From Polyangium fumosum (GTDB lineage: Bacteria > Myxococcota_A > Polyangia > Polyangiales > Polyangiaceae): 64,000 nucleotides of DNA. The notes under the pieces were generated by a model, which did not search any database, was not told the origin of the DNA, and was given only the letters and a program-made list of their open reading frames with translations. Within the stretch, counting starts at the first letter, position 1; each line of letters starts with the position of its first letter. Position numbers and translations under genes: made by a program. Of the stretch, positions 22,101-32,156 are shown piece after piece. The stretch is taken from the NCBI RefSeq assembly GCF_005144585.1, contig NZ_SSMQ01000017.1:62001-126000 (forward strand), written 5' to 3'.

Positions 22101-22104
<4 letters not shown>
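21340..22104 (+). CDS. ABC transporter ATP-binding protein, MacB/LolD type
   Basis: ATPase subunit of 254 residues with Walker A (GQSGSGKST), Q-loop (FVFQGFNLL), signature LSGGQQQR, Walker B ([11 protein letters not shown]) and H-loop (VTHE). The EPTGNLD form is typical of the MacB/LolD/FtsE class. A GTG three bases upstream is an alternative start; the ATG has a GAGGG ribosome site. It overlaps the first permease gene by 4 bp (GTGA). In MacB proper the ATPase is fused to the permease; here it is separate. Confidence 0.95.
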
Positions 22105-24547
<2,443 letters not shown>

Positions 24548-24567
24548 AATGATTTGACCACAAAATG

Positions 24568-24604
24568 TCACGCGCCCCGGGCCTCTCGGCCGCGGGGCGC
24601 GTGA
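24568..24604. terminator. Bidirectional hairpin terminator between convergent genes
   Basis: A perfect 12-bp inverted repeat (TCACGCGCCCCG / CGGGGCGCGTGA) encloses a further GGCC-tctc-GGCC hairpin. It lies between the permease stop (24547) and the S1-protein stop (24622). The minus-strand side is followed by ATTTTG, a short U-tract, so termination of the S1 gene is the better supported direction. Confidence 0.75.
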
Positions 24605-24621
24605 TCGTTCGGCCAATCAGA

Positions 24622-26484
24622 TCAGTGGCTCGATTGGCTCTTCTTCATGAGGTCGGCGAAGGTGCCGAACTTCGCTTCGCGGGCGACGCCTGCGCGGTAC
24701 GACTGGTACGCCTGCTTCTCGGCGTCCTCCTTGAGCGCGCGGATCGAGAGCTTCGCCTCGCCGCGGCGCGGGTCGACCTCGAGGACCTTCGCGTCGAGCT
24801 TCGTGCCCACGGGGAACTCCTTGCGGAGATCGGTGCCGCGCGCCGTGCCCGTGTGGCCCGCCGGGATGAAGCCGCGCGCCGCGCGACCGGTGACGCCGAG
24901 GACGCGGACCGAGAGTCCTCCCTCGACGGCCTGCACGACGGCGACCTTTACGGCCTTGTACTGCTGCACGCGCTGACGCGGCTCTTCCTCCTCGCCGCTC
25001 GGCAGCGCGGGGTGCAGGCCGATCTTGTGCGCGCCCGGATCGCAGCTCGCGACGACGACGTCAATCTCGTCGCCGACCTTCACCACCTCGCTCGGGTGCT
25101 CGACCTGCTTGAACGCGATGTCCGCCGTGTGGCAGAGGCCGTCGATTCCGGGCTCGAGCTCGATGAACGCGCCGAACGGCTGCAGGCGCGCGATCTTGCC
25201 CTTGTGCTTCGTGCCGACCGCGTACTTCTCCTTCACCGTGTCCCACGGATCCGCGGTCGTGGCCTTGTGGCTGAGCCACAGCTTGCCCTTGTCGTCGATG
25301 CGGATGATCTTGACGTCGATCTCCGTACCCGGACGGAAGAGGTCGCCGAGCCGCGCGCTGCGATCGTGGCTCGCCTCGGTCATGTGGATGAGGCCTTCGA
25401 CGTTGCCCGCCTCGGGCAGCGCGACGAAGACGCCCCACGCCACGACCTTGCGCACGATGCCCTTGTGCACGCTGCCGGGCGTGACCTTGCTGAGCGCCTC
25501 GGTGCGCAGGCGACGCGCGTCCTCTTCGAGCATGCGCTTGCGCGAGACCACGATGTCGCGGCCCTTCTTCGCGTACTGCGCGACGACGAAGTCGAGACGC
25601 TGACCGACGAGGTGCGAGAGATCCGCGCCGTGGCGCAGGTCCACGTGCGAGGCCGGTGCGAACGCCCGGAGGCCACCGAGATCGACCTCGAGGCCGCCCT
25701 TCACCGCGCCCGTCACGAAGCCGAAGACCGGCTCGCCGCTCTGCGACGCGGCTTCGAGCTGCGTCTTCAGGTCGTCGAGCGGCTTCGGTTGCCCCTTGCA
25801 GAGCACCAGCATGCCGCCGCGAACGCCCGTGCTTTGCACGCTCGCGATGAACTGATCGCCCTCGGCCGGCACTTCCTCGTCGCCGAGCTCTTGCCGATCG
25901 AAGAGGCCCGTCGCCTTGCCTGCGATGTCGATCCAGATCGCCTGGTCCGTCACCTTGCAGACCTTGCCGAAGACCTCTTCGCCCACGCTGAACGCAGGGC
26001 GCTCGCGCTGGGCCGCGGCCGCCGCTGCGGCCTGTTTGTCCTTGCGGCGATCCTTGCGCTTGCCTTGCGGCGCTTCGCCTCCGGCTTGGGCCTCGGAAGC
26101 CTCGCCGGCCTCCGCGTCCTCGCCTTCCGCGTCCTCGCCGTCGCTCGCCTCGGCGCCTTCGGTCGCGCCTTCCGCCGTCGGGCCTTGCGCGCCCGGGGGA
26201 CCCTTGCGCTTCCTGCGGCGCTTGCGCTTCTTCGCGTCGCCGCCTGGGCCCTCGGCCGTCGCCGCAGGGCTCGCCTGCGGCCTTCCGCCGGCACCCGGCA
26301 AGCGGTTGCCAATGTCGTCTCCCGGCTGCTCATCCTCCCACTCTTCGCGGGATGGAGCGGCGGTGGGCGAGGGGGCCTGGGCCTCGGTGCTCGCCTCGGG
26401 CGTTTGATTCTGCGGCTGCGCCTCGGGCGCCGCGGCGTCCGTCTGGACCTCTGCCGCCTCGGTGATGTTGTTGTCCGTGTTCAT
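24622..26484 (-). CDS. Multi-S1-domain RNA-binding protein with disordered charged N-terminus
   Basis: Protein of 620 residues. Residues 1-165 are low complexity: acidic, Glu/Ala/Pro/Gln-rich, with a strongly basic KKRKRRRKRKG patch at about 85-100 and a second RKDRRKDKQ patch near 155. About five S1 (OB-fold) modules follow, including GLFDRQELG, AFAPASHVDL, GLIHMTEAS and GLCHTADIAF signatures. It resembles ribosomal protein S1 in its C-terminal two-thirds but has an N-terminal extension S1 lacks. It may bind ribosomes or mRNA. ATG 26484 is chosen; no strong ribosome site is visible. Confidence 0.9.
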   Translation of the reverse strand: MNTDNNITEAAEVQTDAAAPEAQPQNQTPEASTEAQAPSPTAAPSREEWEDEQPGDDIGNRLPGAGGRPQASPAATAEGPGGDAKKRKRRRKRKGPPGAQGPTAEGATEGAEASDGEDAEGEDAEAGEASEAQAGGEAPQGKRKDRRKDKQAAAAAAAQRERPAFSVGEEVFGKVCKVTDQAIWIDIAGKATGLFDRQELGDEEVPAEGDQFIASVQSTGVRGGMLVLCKGQPKPLDDLKTQLEAASQSGEPVFGFVTGAVKGGLEVDLGGLRAFAPASHVDLRHGADLSHLVGQRLDFVVAQYAKKGRDIVVSRKRMLEEDARRLRTEALSKVTPGSVHKGIVRKVVAWGVFVALPEAGNVEGLIHMTEASHDRSARLGDLFRPGTEIDVKIIRIDDKGKLWLSHKATTADPWDTVKEKYAVGTKHKGKIARLQPFGAFIELEPGIDGLCHTADIAFKQVEHPSEVVKVGDEIDVVVASCDPGAHKIGLHPALPSGEEEEPRQRVQQYKAVKVAVVQAVEGGLSVRVLGVTGRAARGFIPAGHTGTARGTDLRKEFPVGTKLDAKVLEVDPRRGEAKLSIRALKEDAEKQAYQSYRAGVAREAKFGTFADLMKKSQSSH

Positions 26485-26632
26485 CCGGGATCTCGGGCCC
26501 CGCTCGCGGCGCGCGTCGTCGGGGGACGACCATCGCGCACACGCGTAGCTCGGAAGGGGACGGAAAACATAACGTACCTCGTGCACAGGCGCGAGGTCTC
26601 CGCGCACAGCGCTCGAACTTCGAGACGCTTTT

Positions 26633-27742
26633 TCAACGTACGATGGGTAAAAACCGCTGCTGACCACCGCTACGGTCGATGCGGAGGGAGCCCCCGCGAC
26701 CGAGGTCTTGCACGCTCACCTTGGCCGCCAGCCGCTGCGCCACCTCGAGGAACGCTCGGCCGACCGAGCTGTCGGGCGCCGCCTGCACGACGGGCGTACC
26801 TGCGTCGCCCCACTCCCGCACCGAAGGATCGAGCGGGATCTGGCCGAGCAGCGGGGCGCCCGCGAACTCGGCGATCTTCTGGCCGCCGCCCGAGCCGAAG
26901 AGCTCGTGACGCGCGGAGCAACCGTCACAGATGAAATAACTCTCGTTCTCGACGACGCCGAGGATGGGGATGCCCACCTTCTGGGCCATCGAGACCGATT
27001 TGTAAACGTCCTGGAGCGCGACCTCCTGCGGCGTCGTCACGACGACGGCGCCCGTGGTGCGCAGCTTTTGCGAGATCGTGAGCACGATGTCGCCCGTGCC
27101 GGGAGGCAGGTCGAGGATGAGGTAGTCGAGCGTGCCCCAGTCGACGTCCTTCATGAACTGGAGCAGCGCGTTCTGGATCATCGGCCCGCGCCACACGACG
27201 GCTTGGCGCGCGTCTTCGAGCAAGAAGCCGATCGACATGAGCTTCACGCCGAAGCGCTCGAGCGGGAGGAAGCGCTGCCCGTCCGACGAGGTCGGCCGGC
27301 CCATCACGCCGAGCATCGTGGGCACGCTGGGCCCGTACATGTCGGCGTCGAGCAGGCCCACGCGGCAGCCGAGGCGGTTCAACGCGAGCGTCAGGTTCGC
27401 GGCGACCGTGCTCTTTCCGACGCCGCCTTTGCCGCTCATCACGAGCACGATGTTCTTCACGCCCGGGCAAGGATCGTCGGCCATGATGTTGCGCTCCGGG
27501 ACGTTTGAGGTCCAACGAATCGTCACGTTCGCGGCGCCCGCGGCCTTGAGCGCCGCCGTCACGTCGTCCTGGAGCCGATCCTTGTACGGGCACGCCGGCG
27601 TCGTGAGCGTGAGGACGACGGTGACGTCGTCGCCTTCGACGATGACGTCTCCCAGCATGCCGACGTCGGCGAGGGGGCGAGACAGCTCGGGGTCCTCGAC
27701 CCTTCCGAGCGCGGTTTTCGCGGATTCGACCGTGATTGCCAT
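26633..27742 (-). CDS. Mrp/ApbC-type P-loop Fe-S cluster carrier
   Basis: Protein of 369 residues. An N-terminal MIP18/DUF59 domain (about 1-85, with the PACPYKD Cys) is followed by an Mrp/NBP35 ATPase with the deviant Walker A SGKGGVGKST (about 103-112), LLDADMYGPS and DLPPGTGD. The paired CDGC Cys near residue 272 is the usual bridging Fe-S site. It should deliver Fe-S clusters to apo-proteins in the cytoplasm. Single-gene unit: a terminator of the upstream gene ends about 130 bp before its start. Confidence 0.95.
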   Translation of the reverse strand: MAITVESAKTALGRVEDPELSRPLADVGMLGDVIVEGDDVTVVLTLTTPACPYKDRLQDDVTAALKAAGAANVTIRWTSNVPERNIMADDPCPGVKNIVLVMSGKGGVGKSTVAANLTLALNRLGCRVGLLDADMYGPSVPTMLGVMGRPTSSDGQRFLPLERFGVKLMSIGFLLEDARQAVVWRGPMIQNALLQFMKDVDWGTLDYLILDLPPGTGDIVLTISQKLRTTGAVVVTTPQEVALQDVYKSVSMAQKVGIPILGVVENESYFICDGCSARHELFGSGGGQKIAEFAGAPLLGQIPLDPSVREWGDAGTPVVQAAPDSSVGRAFLEVAQRLAAKVSVQDLGRGGSLRIDRSGGQQRFLPIVR

Positions 27743-27869
27743 GATTTCCTTCGGGGCAGGCGCGGGGCAGCCGGTCTGTTAGGACCAGCCACGGGTGTCG
27801 TCAACCCGTTCCGCCGTCACAGGTGCGCGCTGCCGCCGGGAAAAACGGCCGGGGCGAAACAAAAAGAAA

Positions 27870-27907
27870 ACGCGCCGCCCGGCGCGAAGAGCGGCCGGGC
27901 GGCGCGT
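27870..27907 (-). terminator. Rho-independent terminator of the cysteine-rich lipoprotein gene
   Basis: A perfect 14-bp inverted repeat (ACGCGCCGCCCGGC / GCCGGGCGGCGCGT, 10-nt loop) lies 11 bp downstream of the stop at 27919. On the minus strand it is followed by a T-rich tract (TTTTCTTTTTGTTT). This is a textbook intrinsic terminator and one of the clearest in the window. Confidence 0.9.
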
Positions 27908-27918
27908 CGATCAGGCGC

Positions 27919-29097
27919 TCAGTTGACGGAGCCGGCAGCCTTGCCGCCGACGCTGGCGCTCGCCTCGACGGAGACCTTCACCTCGACGCTCGCGTTGAGC
28001 GAGGCGGTCGCCGCCTGCGTGGCGCAGACGAAGGCCTTGCCGCTCGACGTGAGCGCGCCCTCCAGGTTCCCGCCGACCTCGACGAGGACCTGGCCGGCGT
28101 CGAGCGCGGCCTGACCACGCTCGATGCCGTTCACGATGAGCTTCGGCAGGTGCTCTTCGAGCGCAGCCGCGAGCGCTTCGAGATCGGCGGTGGCGCCGCC
28201 CGCGAGCTCGATCGTGACCTTGGGCGGCGTGCACGACGCGTTCGCCTGGACCTGCGCGTTGCAGCTCGCCTGGCAGTCGGCGTCGAGCTCGCACTCGGGC
28301 GGCGTGATCTTGCCCTCGCAGTGCGGGGCCTCGAACTCGACGGAGCACTCGCCGCGGCAGGTGCCGTCGCACTGCACGGCGGCGTTGGCTTCGAGCTCGC
28401 ACGCACCCGAGCAGGTACCCTCGCACGTGCCGTCGCAGCGGCCGTTGCAGTTGTTCGCGTCGCCCGTGGAGCACTGGCCGTCGCATTTGCCGTTGCAGAC
28501 GGCGCTGCACGAGCCCCGGCACTCGACCGTGGCGCCGACGTCGGCCGTACAGGCGCCCTTGCACTCGGCCTTGCACGTGCCCGCGAGCTTGCCGGGCTCG
28601 CACTTGGCTTCGAGCTGCGCCGGCGTGCACTTGCCGCTCACGTCGCAGCGCGCGTTGCACTCGGCGGAGGCATCGAGGCTCGCCTCGCACTTGCCGCCCT
28701 CGACGAGCGCGACGAGCTGCACGTTCGCGTTGGCCTTGATCACCTCGTCGAAGCCGAGCTCGGCCTCCTTGCACACGGCCTCGAGGCGAGCCGAGCCTTC
28801 GAGCGACGACCACTTCGTTTCGTCGCGATTCGTCGCCTTGGCGATGCCCTGGCAGGCCGCGGTGACGTCGGCGATCATCTTGTCGGCGAGCGTGACGAAC
28901 GCGCCCGAGGCGCTCATGAACGACTTGACGCGGAAGTCGATGTCGAGGTTCGCGCCCCACTGCGCGTCGGCGCGGAACTCGTCACATCCCTCGGCGATGT
29001 CGGCGATGTCGCTGCAACCGAGGCCGGCGGTGAGGCCGACTCCGAGCACGAAGGCAGGCGCGGCGACGAGGCGGATCCACTTGTTTTTCTGCGACAT
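27919..29097 (-). CDS. Cysteine-rich secreted protein, probable lipoprotein
   Basis: Protein of 392 residues with an AAGGAG ribosome site before ATG 29097. The signal sequence ends at AGLGC (Cys28), a weak lipobox. The middle (about 150-310) holds some thirty Cys in C-x3-C and C-x7-C spacings rich in Gly, Asp, Asn and Glu, such as CDGQC, CNGRCDGTC and CDGTCRGEC. The N- and C-terminal parts are helical and nearly Cys-free, with an Ala/Val/Ser-rich end. I know no enzyme family for it. The Cys array suggests a disulfide-stabilised or metal-binding surface stalk. Downstream genes for thioredoxin-fold lipoproteins lie 2 kb away. Confidence 0.8.
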   Translation of the reverse strand: MSQKNKWIRLVAAPAFVLGVGLTAGLGCSDIADIAEGCDEFRADAQWGANLDIDFRVKSFMSASGAFVTLADKMIADVTAACQGIAKATNRDETKWSSLEGSARLEAVCKEAELGFDEVIKANANVQLVALVEGGKCEASLDASAECNARCDVSGKCTPAQLEAKCEPGKLAGTCKAECKGACTADVGATVECRGSCSAVCNGKCDGQCSTGDANNCNGRCDGTCEGTCSGACELEANAAVQCDGTCRGECSVEFEAPHCEGKITPPECELDADCQASCNAQVQANASCTPPKVTIELAGGATADLEALAAALEEHLPKLIVNGIERGQAALDAGQVLVEVGGNLEGALTSSGKAFVCATQAATASLNASVEVKVSVEASASVGGKAAGSVN

Positions 29098-29176
29098 GCG
29101 AAGCTCTCCTTTGGAAGAAGTGGTGGGTACGTTGAAGCGCACGTGCACCTTCTGCGCCATGCGAAGTGCGCTCGGA

Positions 29177-29236
29177 GCACCCTCCCGTCCATCCCCGGGT
29201 CCCTCGCGGAATCCCCGGATCACGGCGGGAGGGTGC
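29177..29236 (-). terminator. Candidate hairpin terminator of the second cysteine-rich lipoprotein gene
   Basis: Perfect 11-bp inverted repeat (GCACCCTCCCG / CGGGAGGGTGC) with a 38-nt spacer, 76 bp downstream of the stop at 29313 and before the next minus-strand gene. No T-tract follows, so termination is less certain than at 27870-27907. Confidence 0.45.
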
Positions 29237-29312
29237 GAAAGAGACGTGCCGCGCGTGGCGAAAGTCTTTGCGCGGCAAAAGATCGATCGAGATCAGAAGT
29301 GACCAGCTCCTG

Positions 29313-30638
29313 TTACCAGCAGCTCGACTCGCCGCCCTGGTTCGGGTTCGCCGGGTTGGCGAGCGTGTAGGGGAAGAGCTGGCACTTCTGGTAGTTCTGC
29401 GAACCTGGGTTGAGGTCGCACTCGGCGCGCTTGCCGCTCGGCGAGAGCGGGCAGTCGTTGTTCGACGTGCAAGGCCCGTTCGAGGTGCTGAGGTCGACAC
29501 AACCGCGGCTGCCGTCGGTGGCCTGGAAGCAGACGGAGAGGCCGGTGAGCGAGCCGCAGTCCTCGTCGGTCACGCAGGGCTCGCAGTATTTGCCCTCGCC
29601 GACGCAGGCGCCGAAGCGGTGGAAGCACGCCTTCGGTCCGTCCGGCGCGGCATCGCTCACGGGCTTGCACTCGAACGCGCGCCCGCAGTCGGCGTCCTTC
29701 ACGCACCCGGAGGCGCAGCGCTTCGTGGTGTCGTCCGGGAGCGAGATGCAGTGGCTGTTCGGGATCTGTGAACAGTCGAGATCAGTGTTGCACGGGGCGC
29801 ACGTGTCGCGCTGGACGCACGTCTTCCGGAGTACACAGAGCTGTCCCTCGAACATCGTGTTGCCCTGCCCGAGCGAGGTCGGCTCGATGCACGGGTCGCT
29901 CGACTGACCGCAGAGGCCGTTGTTGCCCTTCGACGGGTTCATGCTGCCGCAGAGCGCGCGCGCCTCGCGGGTCGTGCCGCAGTAGAAGCCGCCGGGGCAC
30001 TCGGCGTCGCTCTGGCAATCTTGCTTGGTGCAGAAAGCATCGGCGTCCCCCTCGGCGGCCGAGAGGCAGGAGAGCGGCGCCGTGCACTCGCCCGGCGCGC
30101 ACGCGAGCACCGTGCAGGGCGTGTTGTCGGGGCACTTGCCGACGAGGCAGTTCGCACGTCCGTAGCAGTAGGTCTCGTCGAGCTTGCAGGTGTCGGGCGC
30201 GCCGCCGCACTGATCGAGGAAGCAGGGCGATCCCGTCTGCGGGCAGGAGAGGGTCTTGCTGCACTCGTCGCCGAAGGGGCATTTGAAGCCGAAGCCGAAG
30301 GGCTTCTCGTTCGGCTGGCAGGAGAACATTTCACGCTTCGTGTCGTCCTCGACCGCGGGCGCGCAGTCTTGCGTGCCGTCGGCGAGGCAATCGGCGTGAC
30401 CCGCGCACTCGAGGACGCAGCGGTTCTCCACGCACGTGTTGCCGGGCAGGCACTTGTCGGGGGTGCACTTCCCCTCGCATTTGCCGTCTGCGGTGACGAA
30501 GCCGCCGAAGCAGAACGGCACCACCTCCTCTTCGGAGCAGGCGCCGAGCGCGCCACCAAAGAGGAGGGAGAGGAGCGAGAGGGCGGCGGCAAAACGAAGG
30601 CGCGGCTGCCGTGAACGGAGAACAGGAGAATGCTGCAT
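29313..30638 (-). CDS. Cysteine-rich lipoprotein with repeated C-x-x-D-x-D-C modules
   Basis: Protein of 441 residues with a lipobox LGAC (Cys34). The mature chain is crowded with Cys in modules such as CLPGNTCVENRC, CNTDLDC, CVTDEDC and CTSNNDC, a pattern common in myxobacterial secreted proteins and reminiscent of EGF- or dickkopf-like disulfide knots. No catalytic motif is seen. Probably an outer-membrane-anchored surface protein. It is transcribed in the same direction as the other cysteine-rich protein, separated by 215 bp with a hairpin. Confidence 0.85.
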   Translation of the reverse strand: MQHSPVLRSRQPRLRFAAALSLLSLLFGGALGACSEEEVVPFCFGGFVTADGKCEGKCTPDKCLPGNTCVENRCVLECAGHADCLADGTQDCAPAVEDDTKREMFSCQPNEKPFGFGFKCPFGDECSKTLSCPQTGSPCFLDQCGGAPDTCKLDETYCYGRANCLVGKCPDNTPCTVLACAPGECTAPLSCLSAAEGDADAFCTKQDCQSDAECPGGFYCGTTREARALCGSMNPSKGNNGLCGQSSDPCIEPTSLGQGNTMFEGQLCVLRKTCVQRDTCAPCNTDLDCSQIPNSHCISLPDDTTKRCASGCVKDADCGRAFECKPVSDAAPDGPKACFHRFGACVGEGKYCEPCVTDEDCGSLTGLSVCFQATDGSRGCVDLSTSNGPCTSNNDCPLSPSGKRAECDLNPGSQNYQKCQLFPYTLANPANPNQGGESSCW

Positions 30639-30825
30639 GATGGCCTCGAACCTTGGAGGGCCGTCCCTCCGCGGGTGTGGGTATGCATGGGACGGTGCCG
30701 TGTTCCACGCATCTTGCCTGGGAACGGATCCGGTCCGGGCGAGGCCTTTTGCAAGGAGGGTGCTTGACGCCCTGAACCCCCGCGAGGACCATTCCGACCT
30801 ACCTCATTCCAGGCGCGGTGGCATC

Positions 30826-31536
30826 ATGCGAAACGACGTGCTCTTTCGGTGCTTGGTTCTCGGTCTGACGGCAGCTTTCGGTTTGATCGGCTGCGGCGGT
30901 GACGAGGGCGATGGCAACGTGACACCGGGGTTCCCAGATCAAACGGGGCAACTCCCGCGTGGATCGTGGGCGCTCCCGTATCCCGCAGGTCCCTTCGGCA
31001 TCAGCAAGGGCTCGATAGCGCAGAATTACGAGCTGATCGGTTTTCCGAACGCGAAGGAAAAGATCGGCGAGGGCGTGCGATTCATCTCCTTTGCGGAGTT
31101 CTACAATCCGACGGGCGACGGGGTTTTTCCGGAAAACTCCGTGTTCCCTGCGGGCACGCCGAAGCCGAAGGCGCTCGCGATCATCATCTCTGCTTCGTGG
31201 TGCGGCCCTTGCCAGTATGAGGCGGCCGAGGTCCTCCCGGGCCTGCGCGCGGAGTACAACCCGATCGGCGGCGAGTTCCTCCTCGCGCTCGCGGAGGGAA
31301 TCTCCGGCTCGCCGGCGACGCCCGAGGATCTGACGAAGTGGGTGAAGAAGTTCGCCATCGACTACCCGTCGGTGACCGATCCGGGCGGCAAGCTCGCGGC
31401 GTTATGGGAGAGCGATTCGTTCCCGGCGAACATCATCATCGACACGCGGACGATGGCGATCGTTCAGACGTACGCCGGTCCGCCTCCTGCGACGTACTGG
31501 AAGACCTTCGAGAAGGTCATCGCAGGGACGTTGTAG
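30826..31536 (+). CDS. Thioredoxin-fold (TlpA-like) lipoprotein 1
   Basis: Protein of 236 residues with a lipobox LIGC (Cys23). A thioredoxin-like domain carries SASWCGPC (Cys126 and Cys129), the redox CxxC. The cis-Pro region reads DSFPANIIID. It probably acts in periplasmic disulfide exchange or as a membrane-tethered thiol reductase. It is followed 58 bp later by a second TlpA-like gene and then an outer-membrane protein, all on the plus strand. ATG 30826 is used because the signal peptide begins there; the frame is open further upstream. Confidence 0.87.
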   Translation: MRNDVLFRCLVLGLTAAFGLIGCGGDEGDGNVTPGFPDQTGQLPRGSWALPYPAGPFGISKGSIAQNYELIGFPNAKEKIGEGVRFISFAEFYNPTGDGVFPENSVFPAGTPKPKALAIIISASWCGPCQYEAAEVLPGLRAEYNPIGGEFLLALAEGISGSPATPEDLTKWVKKFAIDYPSVTDPGGKLAALWESDSFPANIIIDTRTMAIVQTYAGPPPATYWKTFEKVIAGTL

Positions 31537-31594
31537 CCCTCTCGCCTGCTTTTGCGCGCGTGCCGCCTCTCCGCCTTTGCGGCATGATGTGCGG

Positions 31595-32122
31595 ATGAAC
31601 GCGCAAAAAGCACACGTCCTCGGCGCGGCGCTCGCCGGCCTTCTCCTCAGCTCGTGTGGCGGCGAAATGCCCTCCGCGAAGGCCGGCGGCGGCGCGACGG
31701 CACCCGACTTCACGCTGCCGTCGCTCGACGGCAAGCAGGTCCGGCTCTCCGACTACAAGGGGAACAGCGTGGTGCTCATCGACTTCTGGTCGACCACCTG
31801 TGACCCCTGCATGATCGAGATGCCGCACCTCGTCGATCTTTACAAAAAGCACAAGGATCGCGGCTTCGTCGTGCTCGCCGTCTCCGCCGACGGGCCGGAG
31901 TCGCGTGCACAGGTGAGCAGCGTGGTGCGCTCGAAGGACATGGTCTTCCCCGTCCTGCTCGACGAGGAGACCGTGGTGACGGCCCGCTACAATCCGAAGC
32001 GCGAGCTGCCCTTCACGGTGCTGATCAGCAAGGACGGTTCGATCGTGCACAAGCGTGGTGGATACACCGCGGGTGACGAGAAAACGCTCACTGTCGAGGT
32101 CGAGAAGGCCCTCGCGGAGTGA
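31595..32122 (+). CDS. Thioredoxin-fold (TlpA/ResA-like) lipoprotein 2
   Basis: Protein of 175 residues with lipobox LSSC (Cys21) and an AhpC/TSA-redoxin fold: APDFTLPSLDGK, DFWSTTCDPC (Cys69, Cys72) and the cis-Pro ELPFTVLI. The CDPC dipeptide between the cysteines differs from the CGPC of the gene upstream, so the two may have different redox potentials. Likely works in the periplasm as thiol reductase for cytochrome c or cysteine-rich proteins; the partner is not known. Confidence 0.88.
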   Translation: MNAQKAHVLGAALAGLLLSSCGGEMPSAKAGGGATAPDFTLPSLDGKQVRLSDYKGNSVVLIDFWSTTCDPCMIEMPHLVDLYKKHKDRGFVVLAVSADGPESRAQVSSVVRSKDMVFPVLLDEETVVTARYNPKRELPFTVLISKDGSIVHKRGGYTAGDEKTLTVEVEKALAE

Positions 32123-32156
32123 TCGGGCGCCGCGCACGTCATGGTAGAAGGCGCGC

